A stretch of DNA of 64,000 bases from Acanthornis magna (lineage: Eukaryota > Chordata > Aves > Passeriformes > Acanthizidae): the NCBI GenBank assembly GCA_036785705.1, contig JAWUZG010000056.1, forward strand, positions 18,978,501 to 19,042,500, in the 5' to 3' direction. Below are positions 20,541 to 32,752 of this stretch, in pieces. The notes under the pieces are model-generated. The model saw nothing but the letters and a program-made list of their open reading frames with translations, had not been told where the DNA came from and made no database searches. Position numbers and translations under genes: made by a program. How positions within the stretch are numbered: the stretch's first letter is position 1; each line of letters starts with the position of its first letter.

Positions 20541-22578
20541 CGCTGAATGAGTTTTGAAGGTCATTCCCTCACGAGCGCAGAGATTTCACATCTTGCCGAG
20601 ATCCACAGTGTCTCCTCACCCAGGCTGGTTCTGCGCCTGTTGGGTGTAATTTATGTCTTTCTATTTTTGCTTAAATCCGGAGAAACTGGCCAAAGCACCA
20701 GTCATGGTTGTCACACGCAGTGCTGTGGATCCGGGCGCACGTCTGGGAGCGGAGCTGTGGCTGGAAGTTTGTGTCTGTGGTTTTGCTGCTGTGCCCGTGT
20801 GCTCTCCCTGGCAGCGGCCGTGGGGATGGGCTTCGTGCCCTCCCTGGAGCGTGGCCTGTCTGACAGGGCAGCTGGCTTCACTGCTGGGGATGAGGAGGCA
20901 GCACTCGCAGGAAGAGCTGATTTTCAGGGGCTTTATTTACATTTCAGATTATGGCATTGGTTAAACCTGTCATAAAATTAACCTCTGGCTGTGCTTGGTG
21001 AAGGTGTGTGAGTAGGGGTTTGGTGCTGCTAGATAATACCTGAGCATTCTGCTTCTAAATAAAGCCTTTTTTTATTTGATTATCCAAGGTTTGCTTTGTT
21101 CATATTCCCATGTTGAACGAGCAGTTCATTGTCTGAGCTGGGATGAATCCTTGCTCTTTTTTTCCCGCATTTTCACTCCTGAACAGCCCATCCAGGCAGG
21201 CAGAGAGTGTGTAGGGCTCCTCCCTGGGGCTCCCCGGACGCTGTTGGTGGGACAGGAGTGCCATGGGCACAGGGACTGGGGTGCCGTGGGTCGGGGCAGC
21301 AGCGTCAGCACCTCCATGAGCCTTTTGCTGCGAGGTTTTTTTGTGAATTCCGGTGTTTGCTGGTTTGGAGAAGATGCTGTCCCACCATCGGTCTGGGCTG
21401 GATCCCGGGGTCAGTGCGTGTCTGCCAGCGAGCAGAGCTGTGCTCTCAGCCCTGCCAGGGCTCGGGGACAGCAGCTCACAGCCTGCACGTGGAGATGTTG
21501 GGGTTTGACTGGCAAAAGCTGATATTCAGCGGTACCACAGGCCATGGAGGCACCTTTTGAGACAGTAAAGGTGGTTGTTCGTGTGTGGGGTCCCTCAGGT
21601 GTGAGAAGGCAGCAGTGCCATCCCTGCTCCATCCCTTGGCACGTGCTGAGTGCCAGTGTGGGTGTGGGGACCCCACCCATGAGTGTCACTGTCCCGAGAC
21701 GTGGCCCTGGGGAAGGGGGGCTGGCAGAGAGGGGCAGCCATTCCTGAAGGCATTCTGCTCATCTCCATGGTGAGGGTCTGCTCTAGCTGCGGGTTTAATT
21801 GAAGTTTCACCCCTCGTGCTCCGTGTCTCGGGAAGGACATGGAGCAGGCTGCTGGCGAGGCTCCTCGCAGCGCTGTCGGGATGAACCGAGCTCTGAAACA
21901 CCCAGCAATGCTGTGGTTTGCTGTGAGTGAGCTGCTTGTCTGAGGAAATGTTTTAAATTCTTCACTGTGGTGTCAGTGGTGGCATAAAAGGCTCGAAATA
22001 ATTAATGATTTGCCACTGCTCAATGCATCAAGCGTTTTCCTGAAAAGACAGTGGTGTTTTGTTTCAAACCCCAGTAGATCAACAGGAACACGGAGACGTG
22101 AAAAAATAAATATATGGTTTCTTAGATACAGAATGTAAGAACTTTCTTGCGTAAGGTTGGGAAGAAATGAAAGTGAGCTCTTGGCTGCACTCTGGGATGA
22201 ACCCCCCGTTTCCCACTTGGATCACGAAGTTCTTTAGGAGCCCTGACAGGATCATTAATATCAGGCAGCAGCACAAAGGGGAACCTGGGGGTTTGTGGCA
22301 GTGAAGGTTATTTGTTCATTATCTTTTTATCTTCTGAGAGTTTTCAATTGCTTTTCCCGGGAAGTAGGTTAGCAGACCGCTGCTTCCGCAGGGGGGGCTC
22401 CGCTCTGCAGCCCTGAGCGCGGGTGACGTGTCCTGTGCCAGAGAGTGCCACGAGCAGGGCTCTGTGCCCAGCTGCTGCTGTCTGTCTGTCCCACAGCCAT
22501 CCCGGCCCTCCGCAGCTGGAGCCTGAGCTGGGGACAGGGAGTGGGGACAAGCCCATCGTCAGAAATGAGCCATGTGGC
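20541..22578. other. Intron 1, unique sequence
   Basis: No CR1, minisatellite or exon is recognised. An AT-rich block lies at 21,930-22,150. Confidence 0.5.
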
Positions 22579-22976
22579 AGCTGAGGGTCTCTGGCTGAGG
22601 GTCCCTGGCTGAGGGTCCCTGGCTGAGGGTCCCTGGCTGAGTGTCCCTGGCTGAGGGTCCCCAGGGGCTGAGTGTCCCCGGCTGAGGGTCCCTGGCTGAG
22701 GGTCCCTGGCTGAGGTTCCAGGCTGAGTGTCCCCGGCTGAGGGTCCCCAGCTGAGGGTCCCCAGGGGCTGAGTGTCCCCGGCTGAGGGTCCCAGGCTGAG
22801 TGTCCCCAGCTGAGGGTCCCCAGGGGCTGAGTGTCCCCGGCTGAGGGTCCCTGGCTGAGGTTCCAGGCTGAGTGTCCCTGGCTGAGTGTCCCCAGCTGAG
22901 GGTCCCTGGCTGAGGGTCCCTGGCTGAGGGTCCCTGGCTGAGTGTCCCTGTCTGACTGTCCCAGGCTTAGGTTCCC
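22579..22976. repeat. 15-bp minisatellite with higher-order variation
   Basis: The basic unit is CTGGCTGAGGGTCCC. CCAGGGGCTGAGTGTCCCCG variants are interspersed and recur as longer blocks (for example at 22,660, 22,757 and 22,819), so the array has evolved by multi-unit duplication. Confidence 0.95.
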
Positions 22977-24109
22977 AGGGCGGCTGAAAGCGTTACCAAG
23001 TCTTTGCTGTTGGCTGTTCAAAGCCATGTTTTTATTCACAGCCCTGGAAATGTGTTGCAGCAGGAACCCATCGTTCTGGCTGCGCTGTGTCTCTGAGTTG
23101 TGCTGGTGGCACAGCTCCTTTGCCCCTGGCTCCAGCATCTCCATACATTTTGTAGGCTTGGGAGGAGACTGCCTGAAATGCACAATGAGTTTGAAGGGTA
23201 AACAGTAGTCAAAGCAGAGCATTTAATCTCTTTTTCCTCTTAAATTTATGTCTATAAATTTAAATACAAAAGGTACAGAAGGCAGCTAAGGTGCCTCCAC
23301 TAAATGTCCACTGAAAATGGGGGACAATATTGACTCACATTTCATCAGGAGGCAAAACCCCAAGTTGTTTTGGAAACCTGTGGAAAATATTTCTATTGCT
23401 GTTCTCTCTCTGCCAGCCGAAATGTCTGTTTTCTGTTCACTTTTCGTACCTGTTTTACAACGCTACCTGCTGTGAACCCGCCGGCTATTCCCCTCTCAGG
23501 AGCCAATTTCCTGACAGAACTACTTTGCTTATCACTTTCCTGTAGAAGATGTTGAAGGCAAATATAGATATAGAGTCAGATATAGATATAGCTGTCCACG
23601 TGCTCGTGCACACACACAGAGATGCATTGGAGAGAGATGTGTACCACAGCATCATGAAAAAAGGAATTTGCTCCTTCTGTCGTGTCAGAATTAGGTAATG
23701 TGCAGCAGGAGGCTTTTTTTGAGGTGTCTGGGGAATACTGAAAGTGCTGTGAGCAGCCCACTTATTTTTAATTTTTGAGTCAGTCTTCGGGAGCCCAGAG
23801 GGATCGTGGACACGGGGATGACGTTGATGGCCACGTGCTGGCAATGGCAGGACCCACACGATGCCTCGGTTTGCCCTGTGCAGGACCAGAGGCACTGACA
23901 GCCCCGTGCCCCCTCCGTGCCCTGGTTTGGTCACTGGAACCTCAGAGCTGGCTTTCCTGGAAGCCGTGCATGGAGCAGGCAAGGGCTGTGTGGGGAGCAA
24001 GGTCCTCACTGAGATGCCATGGCTGGTGGTGGGCAGGGTCCTGCTGGAGGTGCCCTCAGGCTGTGGAGCTCACCCCCAGCTCACGCAGGGGTGGGGTCTC
24101 TGCAGGTGT
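22977..24109. other. Intron 1, unique sequence with a small AT repeat
   Basis: ATATAGATATAG occurs twice at 23,558-23,591. AT-rich sequence runs 23,220-23,780, then turns GC-rich. No exon is seen. Confidence 0.5.
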
Positions 24110-24294
24110 GTGGCATCCCAGGACCTGGAATGGCGTGGGTGGGAAGGGACCTTAAAGGCCATCCAGTGCCACCCCTGCCATGGCAGGGACACCTCCCACT
24201 GTCCCAGGCTGCTCCAAGCCCTGTCCAGCCTGGCCTGGGACACTGCCAGGGATCCAGGGGCAGCCACAGCTGCTCTGGGCACCTGTGCCAGGGT
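24110..24294 (-). mobile_element. CR1 LINE 3' fragment
   Basis: It contains 'gggaccttaaaggccatcca' through 'ctgtccagcctggcctggga' to 'gcacctgtgccaggg'. The terminal repeat is degraded at the left end. Confidence 0.85.
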
Positions 24295-25125
24295 TTTGCC
24301 CCTGGCCTTGAGCGCTGGCTCCTTGCTGGGCCCTCCGTGTTCGAGGATGCCTTGTGCTTGTTTCTGTCTCGTGCGATGTGAGGAGGGAATTTGTCAGTGG
24401 GGAAAGCCCAGCCCTGAGGTTTCCTCAGCACCTCCCCCTGCCCGGGCTGGCAGCCCTGTCCTGTGCCAGGGCCAGCGCAGGGCCAGGGCCGTGCAGGGCT
24501 GGGGACCCCGAGCTGGCTGCAGAGCGGAGCAGAGCAGAGCACACGTGTGCTCCACCGACACAGGAGCTGTGGCTCCCTGCCATCCCTGAAATCCCCGTGC
24601 CCCTGCCTCCCGGGGCAGAGCGGCCCTGCTGTCACCTGCTAGAAAGGACATGTGCCACTGGAGAAGGCTGGGAACAAGCAGGGCTGGCTGTGAGGGATGT
24701 GCTGGGGTTTATTTGCCGTAGGTTTTGCACAGAACAGACAATCCTCGTTAGCGTGGGGTCAGCCTGGGGCTGGGGCAGAGCCCCGAACGCTGCCACTGCC
24801 GTCAGCCTCTTGTTTGTGGGCAGAAAACCCAATTATTGTTTGGTCTCAACAAATGCTGGAGTTGCCTCTGCAAATTAGGTTTCAGGTCAAATTCTTTTCT
24901 TTGAAAGGTTCCCAGGGTCAATTATTCCAGCGGTATGGGAGCAATTTCTTATTGATGATCTGGAATTGCTGTGAGGCCGATGTGTCCGCAGTGAGTGTCT
25001 GCAGGGACTGTGGCTCCTACACAGCTCAGGGGACATGGGAACAGGTTCTGATGGGTGCAGGGACACTGTGGTTACCTTGGGATGGGGTTTGTCATGCCAG
25101 GGCTGGGGATGATTGGAAAAGATCA
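24295..25125. other. Intron 1, nothing recognised
   Basis: GC-rich to 24,700, including a short AGAGCGGAGCAGAGCAGAGC run near 24,520, then AT-richer. Confidence 0.5.
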
Positions 25126-25250
25126 TTGAATCGTGGAATCACAAAATGGTTTGGATTGGAAATGGTTTGGAAGGGACCTGAAAGCTCACCTTGTTCCAAA
25201 CCCTTGCCGTGGACAGGGACACCTCCCACTGGCCCAGGCTGCTCCAAAGG
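25126..25250 (-). mobile_element. CR1 LINE 3' fragment, short
   Basis: It begins 'gaatcgtggaatcacaaaat' and has an internal repeat of 'ggtttggattggaaatggtt' before 'aagggacctgaaagctcacc'. Confidence 0.85.
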
Positions 25251-26111
25251 TGGGGCTAAATCCCCTCCTCTGGCAGGATTCATAGTTACTTACCTTTGGT
25301 TATTCCTATCAGCCTATTGGGAGCTTCAGAACTCAGGAAAATATATCCTACTCTATTTGTGGATTCTCCCCTTGTATTCCCACCAGTGCCACTTGGCCAC
25401 TCTCTAAAATCTAATTTATGTGGCACTTTTGTCATCCCGAGAGACATTTCCCTTGTGGCCCAGCCCTTGCCAGCAGAGCCGTGCCAGCTGCTGCCCGGGC
25501 CCAGGAGAATGACAAACCCACCGTCCCCGGCCAGCAGAGGAAGGAACCCACACTGGAGCATTTCTGGAGCTGTCGCCAAAGCACGACAGCACCTTAACCA
25601 GGGCAGGCTCGGTGCCCGGGGCGGGAGCAGCCGCGCAGGATGGAGCAGTGCAGCCCAAGGTTGCAGCTCCCTGCAGGAGCCCTGTGGCTGCCAGAGCTCT
25701 TTTGCTCAGTGAGGAAGAGGAGCGTGAAGGGCAGCGCGGCGGGAGCACGCCAGCCCCGGCTGGGAACGCGTTCGCTGGGACTCACAACACGAAAGCTTTT
25801 TGTTGCTGTGAGGGCTGAGCAGGTTGGAATGGCAGGGGGAATGTCCCTGGCACTGCCAGCGCGCTGAGCCATGCTCTGTCAGCATGTGGAACACTGGCAC
25901 TCCTAGAAAATAAGAGTAGAAAACTCCAAATGAAATGAAATTTCACTAAATGTGTCACCCAGCGGCGCGTTTGCCTGCGTGGGTTGTGTCAGGATGCCAG
26001 AGGGTGCTGGGGCAGAAGCCAGGTGAGCAGTGCTGGCAGGAGATGTGCCAACTCTTCTGCCCAAATCCTGGAGATCAGCTCCTTCCTCTCCAGAAAGAAA
26101 ACATTTGGAAT
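25251..26111. other. Intron 1, nothing recognised
   Basis: Unique sequence between two CR1 fragments, with no coding or repeat signal. Confidence 0.5.
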
Positions 26112-26360
26112 TGTGTTTCCCTCCAGAGGGCAGGGATAGGTGGGATATTGGGAAAGAATTCTTCCCCATGAGGGTGGCAGGCTCTGGCACAGGTGCCCAG
26201 AGCAGCTGTGGCTGCCCCTGGATCCCTGGCAGTGCCCAAGGCCAGGCTGGACATTGGGGCTTGGAGCAGCCTGGGACAGTGGGAGGTGTCCCTGCCATGG
26301 CGGGGGAGGAATGGGATGGTCTGTAAGGTCCCTTCCAACCCAGACCATCACAGGATTTGA
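26112..26360 (+). mobile_element. CR1 LINE 3' fragment
   Basis: It includes 'tgggatattgggaaagaatt', 'ggcacaggtgcccagagcag' and 'aggtcccttccaacccagac'. Confidence 0.9.
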
Positions 26361-27559
26361 TAATTCTCTTTGCAAACAAGGCCTGGTCCTGAGTCTGATG
26401 CTGTCCCCAGAAGGGCCAGGGGCAGCTGTGGGAATGTGCTTCAGGTGCCTGCCGAGAAAAGCTCTTTTTTTCCTAAACAAAACTGGGATTTCTGTAACTG
26501 TGGAGGAGTGATCCGATGGGATCCTGGGAGCAGCTGGGCACTTTGTCCCTCCTGCATTGTCCTGCTAAAGCTGCAGGCCCTGCTCTGCCCTTAATTACAC
26601 TTGGGCATTAATTACCCTCCAAGCACATCACCTTCACCGGTGTCACTGTCTTTGTCTGCAGAAGTGACCTGGCAGCTGAAATTTCATGAGGAACTTGGTG
26701 AATTGTGCACACACAGAATACAAGATGCCATTGTGCTTCCTCCAGCTTGTTATCTGGGAGGGACTCTGGGGTGAAATCCAGGAAAATCTGATTTTCCTCA
26801 GCAAATTCAGCGGCTGTCGCGGCCAATCCCCATCAGATCTGTGCTACCACGGCGGCAGGGCCTGTTTTATGTAACCTCTTGGTGGGGTAGGGCTGTGTTT
26901 CAAACCACGGGATCAACTCTGTGTCCACTAATGGACTATCCCAGTCCTCCTCATGGAAACCGGGCGGTGGTGGTTTTCCCAAATTGTCTGGTCTTTGGTC
27001 CTGGCCAGGGAAGTTGATGTAAATGGAAATGTCTCCTCCACAGATGAGGGAGCAGATGGAAAACCTCCCTGGCTCTTTACCATGTACTTTGTGTTGGGAA
27101 GATGGAAAGGCTGGGAAATTCCTCCTGGAGAGGTGCGGGCGCTGCAGGGCTCAGGGCCATGGGCTGGCTGCACCCTGACGGTTTTGCCATAATAATTTTG
27201 CCATAATAATTTTAACAGACTTTCCTTGGCTGTTTGAGCTGGGAGCCTCCCTCTGCTCCGGGCTGGTCACGATCCCCTGGAGCCAAGCGAGGGCTGGGTC
27301 CCATTTTCCTTGCCTGGGAGTGCCAGGTCTCCGCACTGAGCAGCTCACTGGAAACTCAAGGTTCATATGTATTTTAATCTTTCCAATCTGGCAGTGAAGA
27401 GCACGAGCCCTGGACTCGTGCGCAGGGACACAGCCCTGGGCTGAGTGGGAGGAGGATCCAGGTGGATCCATCCCCAGCAGGCACCGGCGTCTCTCCAGAC
27501 AGACGAGGTGTTTCCCTCCATGACAATTAGCAGCAGCTTCCACAGCCAGCGAGGCCTCG
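26361..27559. other. Intron 1, nothing recognised except a 14-bp duplication
   Basis: TTTTGCCATAATAA is tandemly duplicated at about 27,182-27,209. No exon is seen. Confidence 0.5.
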
Positions 27560-27720
27560 GCTCATTAATGTGGCTCGTCAGGATTTGATCAATGCTGCGG
27601 CCGGAAATAGAATATTTTGGCTGCATAATGTCTGTTACCAAAGACTTTAATTATAGTGGCATATCTGTCACATCGATGAGGGGCTTGCGTTTCTCTGAGG
27701 GTTTATAGTGGCTATTTCGT
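27560..27720. promoter_or_regulatory. Candidate conserved non-coding element
   Basis: Repeat-free block with CTCATTAATG, TTTGATCAATG, GCATAATGTC and TTTAATTATAG motifs while retaining CpGs (GCGGCCGG). Enhancer-like texture only. Confidence 0.3.
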
Positions 27721-29157
27721 GTTGGCTCTCACCCTGGAACACAGGCTGGGGTCCCAAAGGAAATACCCATCCAGCTGCCTGTAGGGGACTTTTCTTTAAT
27801 AAAAAAATGACAAAAATTGAGTCAGCCATTCTGGAGCTGGAAAGAGGCTTTAAGAATATATAGATCAGGTAATTTGTAGCAATTGCAGCTATCTCTTAAC
27901 TCATGGAATGGGCAGCATATTGGGACTGGGGGAAATAAAGAAAGCTGGAATCCGATAGAGTTATGTTTGAAAAATAATAATAAAGGTGCTGAGCAGGTAC
28001 TTTTCACGAATCGATCTAGTTCTCATTAGCCTTGCACTGTATAGTTTGCTGACTAATATTTTTGGCTCTCAAGTAAAAATGGCTTTCCAAAGGAAATATG
28101 GAATGAGAACAGAACGTTTTTGGGACCTGAAAACCTGGAGCTCCTGGGGCCATTGGAAAAGAAGAGATGTGAGGGCAGCAGAAATACAGGAACAGAGGAG
28201 AGGGCTGGGGCTGAGTGGCAGTGGGACAGGGCCAGGGCAGTGGAGCTGTGATGGGAACTGGGAGCATTCCCGCTGTGCCAGCGCTGATATAAACCCCCAA
28301 AGCAGCAGGGAATGATTCCCCAGCCTGTCACCACTCCTTGGGAGCGGCTCCTTGAGCCCATGGCAGGGCTTTTTCTGGCTGTGATTTCTGCTTTGGTGGG
28401 GCTTGGAGGAAGCCGAGGGTCCTCGGGGCTGTCTGGGGAGCTCAGCAGGGCTGTGCCCTGCCACCTTTCCAGGCAGGAGCAGGAGCTTGCACAGCCCCTG
28501 CATAGAGCCTTGGTCCTCGCTGGGAGCCCCAGCTTCACACCTGGGCTTTGCTCTGGACATGGATAAGGTGTCAACACAAAATTAATCCAACATAGCACCT
28601 GTAAATGACACTGGCAGGGACTCCTCCCTGGCCCCTGGGATGCTTCCCGCTGCCAGCAGGAGCACATGGGCCCCGGGACAAAGTCCTCTGGAATGGGATA
28701 AACCCAGAGCAAACAGGCTGGGAGGGCAGCAATCAGGCTGAGGCTTTTGTCAGAGCCAGCGAGAGGAGAGCGCTCCTATTTCCATAGGGCTTTGTAATTA
28801 ACAGGGAATTTTGTTCCGGGATGTCATTGAGTGTAATGGGGAACGGTGGCTGAGGCGGTTTAGGCTGATTCAGTTTGGAGCTCCTGTGGGCGGTGTGTAA
28901 TTCCCAGCTCTGCTGGGCTCTTCCCAAGTCGTGTTTTTGGGACACGGTTAATCTCAGTGCCCAGGAGCTGATGGGCCCTGCCTGTCCTGTGTGTCCTGGG
29001 CAGACACAGCAGGAGCAACAGGAGCACCGAGGGAGCTGCTCTTTCCCTCTCGTTTAACAGTCCTCTCACAGGAGACTTCCCACTCCCTCTGTGTGTGTCT
29101 GCTGCTCCTCACCCCTGCGGAGAAGGGCACCTCCAGCAGCACGGCCTCGGCCACGGC
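27721..29157. other. Intron 1, nothing recognised
   Basis: AT-rich at 27,790-28,090, GC-richer afterwards. Open frames over 28,053-28,712 on the minus strand lack any domain. Confidence 0.5.
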
Positions 29158-29536
29158 CATGGCAGTGGCTCAGTGGCAATGGCTCGGTGGCAGTGGCTCA
29201 GTGGCAGTGGCTCAGTGGCAGTGGCTCAGTGGCTGTGGCTCAGTGGCAATGGCTCGGTGGCAGTGGCTCGGTGGCCATGGCTTGGTGGCAGTGGCTCGGT
29301 GGCGGTGGCTCAGTGGCAGTGGCTTGGTGGCTGTGGCTCGGTGGCTGTGGCTCAGTGGCAGTGGCTCAGTGGCTCGGTGGCAGTGGCTCAGTGGCAGTGG
29401 CTCAGTGGCAGTGGCTCGGTGGCAGTGGCTCAGTGGCTCAGTGGCAGTGGCTCAGTGGCCATGGCTCGGTGGCGGTGGCTCGGTGGCCATGGCTCGGTGG
29501 TGGTGGCTCGGTGGCCATGGCTCGGTGGCCGTGGTG
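29158..29536. repeat. 14-bp minisatellite, about 27 copies
   Basis: The unit is CTCAGTGGCAGTGG, with CTCGGTGGCCATGG and CTCGGTGGCTGTGG variants. Because 14 is not a multiple of three, all three + frames stay open with the same WLSGSGSVAVAQ-type peptide, which shows that the frames are artefacts. Confidence 0.95.
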
Positions 29537-31144
29537 CCTGTGGGACACACGGGAGGCTTGGGAGGAGGATTGGGCTGGGCTGGTGTTTCACACTCTGTGC
29601 AGCCTCCGTGAGACGTGGATAAAGTAAAATCCTGCCCGGAAAGGCTCCAGCCTTGGCTTCTGCAGGACTGGGGGCACCGTAAATCAGCCCGAAGGAGTGG
29701 CTGACCCCGCACACATCGCCTAATTGGTTTCTTTTGCTTTGTTCCACGGATTTCCATGGAGAGGGGGGAGAAGCCAATGTTGAGTGCAGCTGGAAGGGCC
29801 GGGGATTGCCATGGGAACAGAGGAGCAGGGCTGATGGCAGGCAGGGGACACTGGCACTGCCTGGGAGATGCCCTCATGCCCTGCCCCACTGCTGTACTGG
29901 GGACATCGCGCTGGGGCTTCGTGTCCAGCCCTGGAATGACAGCGAGGGGCTGTGACCCACCGGAGTGAGGCCAGGTCCAGCCTCATCCCAACCCCTGGGC
30001 TCTCCTGGGCTCCCCAGGACTGTGCCACCGAGGCAGGGTAGAGCTGTGTGTTTATTTACCCCAAAACTCAGTGCCCAGGGGTTATTTGTGCACTTACTGA
30101 GGGCTTGCTTTCGCCTGTTTCATTTGCCATCCTGACACAAGCTGGATCCTTCTCCCCTGGGAGGCAGCTGGTGTGTCAGTGTCCCTACAGGAGCTGTGCA
30201 ATTCCCGTTCCCGGTGTTTTCTGTGTCCAGGCAAAGGAATTACGGTGCTGCTGCTCTCTTCCAAGTGAGCAACCTGGCGTGAAAGAACCCTTGCACGGGG
30301 CAGGCATGGGGAGTGCTTATGGCTTCTTTCAGGTGTGCTTGGGAAAAAAATCCTCTGACAAACCACAGAGGCAGAAGAGATTGTTCTGTAAGTGCTGCAA
30401 TTATCGTGGTCTTTATTTGGACAGTCAGAGGGCCACAGGGATTGGCATCCTGGCCGGGAAGGGCTGAGGGGCAGCGGAGCTTGGAACCACAATGGAACAG
30501 ATTCACTCAGCCCCTTCAAATATTTATGGCCTTGCAATCCATACACTTTTTAAGAGCATTTGACATCCTCCTACTCTGCTCCGGCTTGTGGAGCGACTCT
30601 TGAGAGCTTCTGCCCGGCTCTGCGGGTGGCCGCAGTGACCAGGTGCGGTGGGGCGGATTTATGGCCGGGATTTGGGAGGGATCCATGGAATCTGTTCCTG
30701 GAGAGCTCCTTGTTGTGAGATAATAATCCTGAGGGATGCAGGACACCTGCGGGCGCTGGCTGGGCGAGCAGGGGTTGGGCTGAGGGGACTGTCCCCTCCC
30801 TGCCCACGCAGCTGTGGCTGTGGCACGATGTGCCAGAGCACCGCTGGCAGTGCTGGACCTGGCGCCAGGTGGGCAGGGGTGTCCCACCCGCTTGGAAGGG
30901 ACAGGAACTCACTTTCTAGCAAAAGAAGTCAGTTGTAAGAAGCCAGTTGCCTTCCTGCCGGAGGGACAATTCTCGTCAATCTGCCGCTTTTTACTCTGAT
31001 GGGATAAAAATAGAGCACGATTTCCAGGCAGCAGCCGCACATCCTGTGGTCCTAATGAGCTCTTAAGGTAATTACCTTCGGTGGGAGAGAGCTGGAGAGG
31101 GTGTGTTCTGCTGACACAGCGAGTTTGCAAGAGATGGGTCTGTA
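29537..31144. other. Intron 1, nothing recognised
   Basis: Unique sequence with an AT-richer tail at 30,930-31,090 holding TAATGAGCTCTTAAGGTAAT. No exon is seen. Confidence 0.5.
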
Positions 31145-31340
31145 CTCCATCCCAGAGCAGGGGGCTGAGGGAGACACAGGAGAGATGGAGAGGGATTTGG
31201 GACAGGGATGGAGGGACAGGACACAGGGAATGGCTTCCCAGTGCCAGAGGGCAGGGCTGGATGGGATATGGGGAAGGAATCCTTCCCCGAGAGGGTGGAG
31301 GCAGCTTGCCCTGTGCCAGGGCCTCACCACGGTCACAGGG
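31145..31340 (+). mobile_element. CR1 LINE fragment, truncated at the 3' side
   Basis: It has 'ggcttcccagtgccagaggg', 'gatgggatatggggaaggaa' and 'gagagggtggaggcagcttg', then breaks off in 'tgccagggcctcaccac' without a CR1 terminus. Confidence 0.7.
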
Positions 31341-31639
31341 AAGAATGTGGTGTAAAAGAATGTTTTAATCTATTTAATTTCTTCAAAGCCTTATTTTAAA
31401 GTGTGGTTCCATAGCTGGGGGTTATCATAAGAGGAATTATGGTCTAGGCTGAGAAAGAGCCACATGCCACCCCCTGCCAAGCTGTGCCCGACCAGAGGCT
31501 GTCCGGAAAGCCACCGCTGTCCTGGGCATCCTGTCCCCAGCTCTTGGTGCCGGGGGCTGCCGGGGCAGGGTGCACTCACCGATTCGCGCTGAGGCTTTGC
31601 CCTCCCCGGGTCAATAAATAATCCCTCGGAGCACTGTGT
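31341..31639. other. Intron 1, nothing recognised
   Basis: AT-rich at the start and GC-richer later, with no repeats or exons. Confidence 0.5.
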
Positions 31640-31925
31640 TGCCTCCCAGCTCTGTAAATCAATTTACGCTGTTGCAGAATATCCAGTGCTTGCACGAAAT
31701 AGGTAAATTACATCTCCCGCTGTTCCATCTTCGTAACGAATTCGATACCATCTTAAGAATATAAACCACGAGAGCGCTTTTGTCTGACTCAATTTGCCTC
31801 TGTGCGGCCGAGGGGCTGATCTCCCGAGCGCTGCCTTTCCCGAGCCTCTGCAATCCCGAGGCTTTTCTCTATCACGCTCTCCGCTGTATTTCCCCAATTA
31901 CAGCCAGATTTATGTACCTGCAGCT
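31640..31925. promoter_or_regulatory. Candidate conserved non-coding element
   Basis: Repeat-free, CpG-retaining, AT-richer block. It has a perfect short palindrome GTAAAT-CA-ATTTAC at 31,654-31,667, GGTAAATTACATC near 31,700 and CGTAACGAATTCGATACC near 31,734. This texture is typical of deeply conserved elements, but no alignment could be made. Confidence 0.35.
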
Positions 31926-32436
31926 CCCTTGCCGTGTGCTGAGCTGGGCTGTGACCTCTGCAGCCCCAGGTGTGACGCGGGAGAAGCCTGTCCAGCCACA
32001 GCTCCTGCTTAGAGCAGGCATTCCCTCCTCCTGCTGGGTGCTCTCCAAGCCTGGCTGCACAGTGAGGAGCTCCTCTAAACCCCCCGGGTCCTGCCCCCAG
32101 CAGAGGCTGTGGCTGCGAGGTTTCCATCCCACATGGGGGAGTTTGCACCAGAGGAGGAGATGTCACCTCTCCCGTGCGGCACCGCACACGCTGCTGCTTT
32201 GGGCTCATGGCAGAGCCTGCATTTCCTGTCCTGGAACGGCAGCACTGGGGAGGATTCTGCAGAACCCTCCTTAACATAGAATTCCATATCAGGGATCAGC
32301 GTTAACAGCCCCACTGCAGCCGGTGCTCATCGGGAAGGGCTGCCCGGGAGGATAGAGGCAGAGGGACGATGGGGAATGGGTCAGCAGCTCCGAGGAGGAA
32401 GCCTCAGCTTTGCCATCCCTGCAGAGCAGGCGGACC
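31926..32436. other. Intron 1, nothing recognised
   Basis: Unique GC-rich sequence leading into small CCCTGA-type repeats. Confidence 0.5.
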
Positions 32437-32475
32437 CGGCCCCTGCCCCTGACCCTGACCCTGCCCCTGCCCTCA
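32437..32475. repeat. 6-bp CCCTGA/CCCTGC repeat
   Basis: About six copies of a hexamer just before the 51-bp array. Confidence 0.8.
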
Positions 32476-32499
32476 GCACCCCTGCAGCAGCTCTGGGGT

Positions 32500-32752
32500 G
32501 ATGGGAGCACTGGGATGGACAGACTGACACCCCGAGGGGCAGGGCCATGGGATGGGGGCTGTGGGATGGACAGACTGACATCCTGAGGGGCAGGGCCATG
32601 GGATGGGAGCACTGGGATGGACAGACTGACACCCCGAGGGGCAGAGCCATGGGATGGGGGCTGTGGGATGGACAGACTGGCACCCCGAGGGGCAGGGCCA
32701 TGGGATGGGGGCTGTGGGATGGACAGACTGACACCTGAGGGGCAGGGCCATG
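32500..32752. repeat. 51-bp minisatellite, about 5 copies
   Basis: The unit begins GGGATGGACAGACTGACACC and includes GAGGGGCAGGGCCATGGGAT. Confidence 0.95.
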
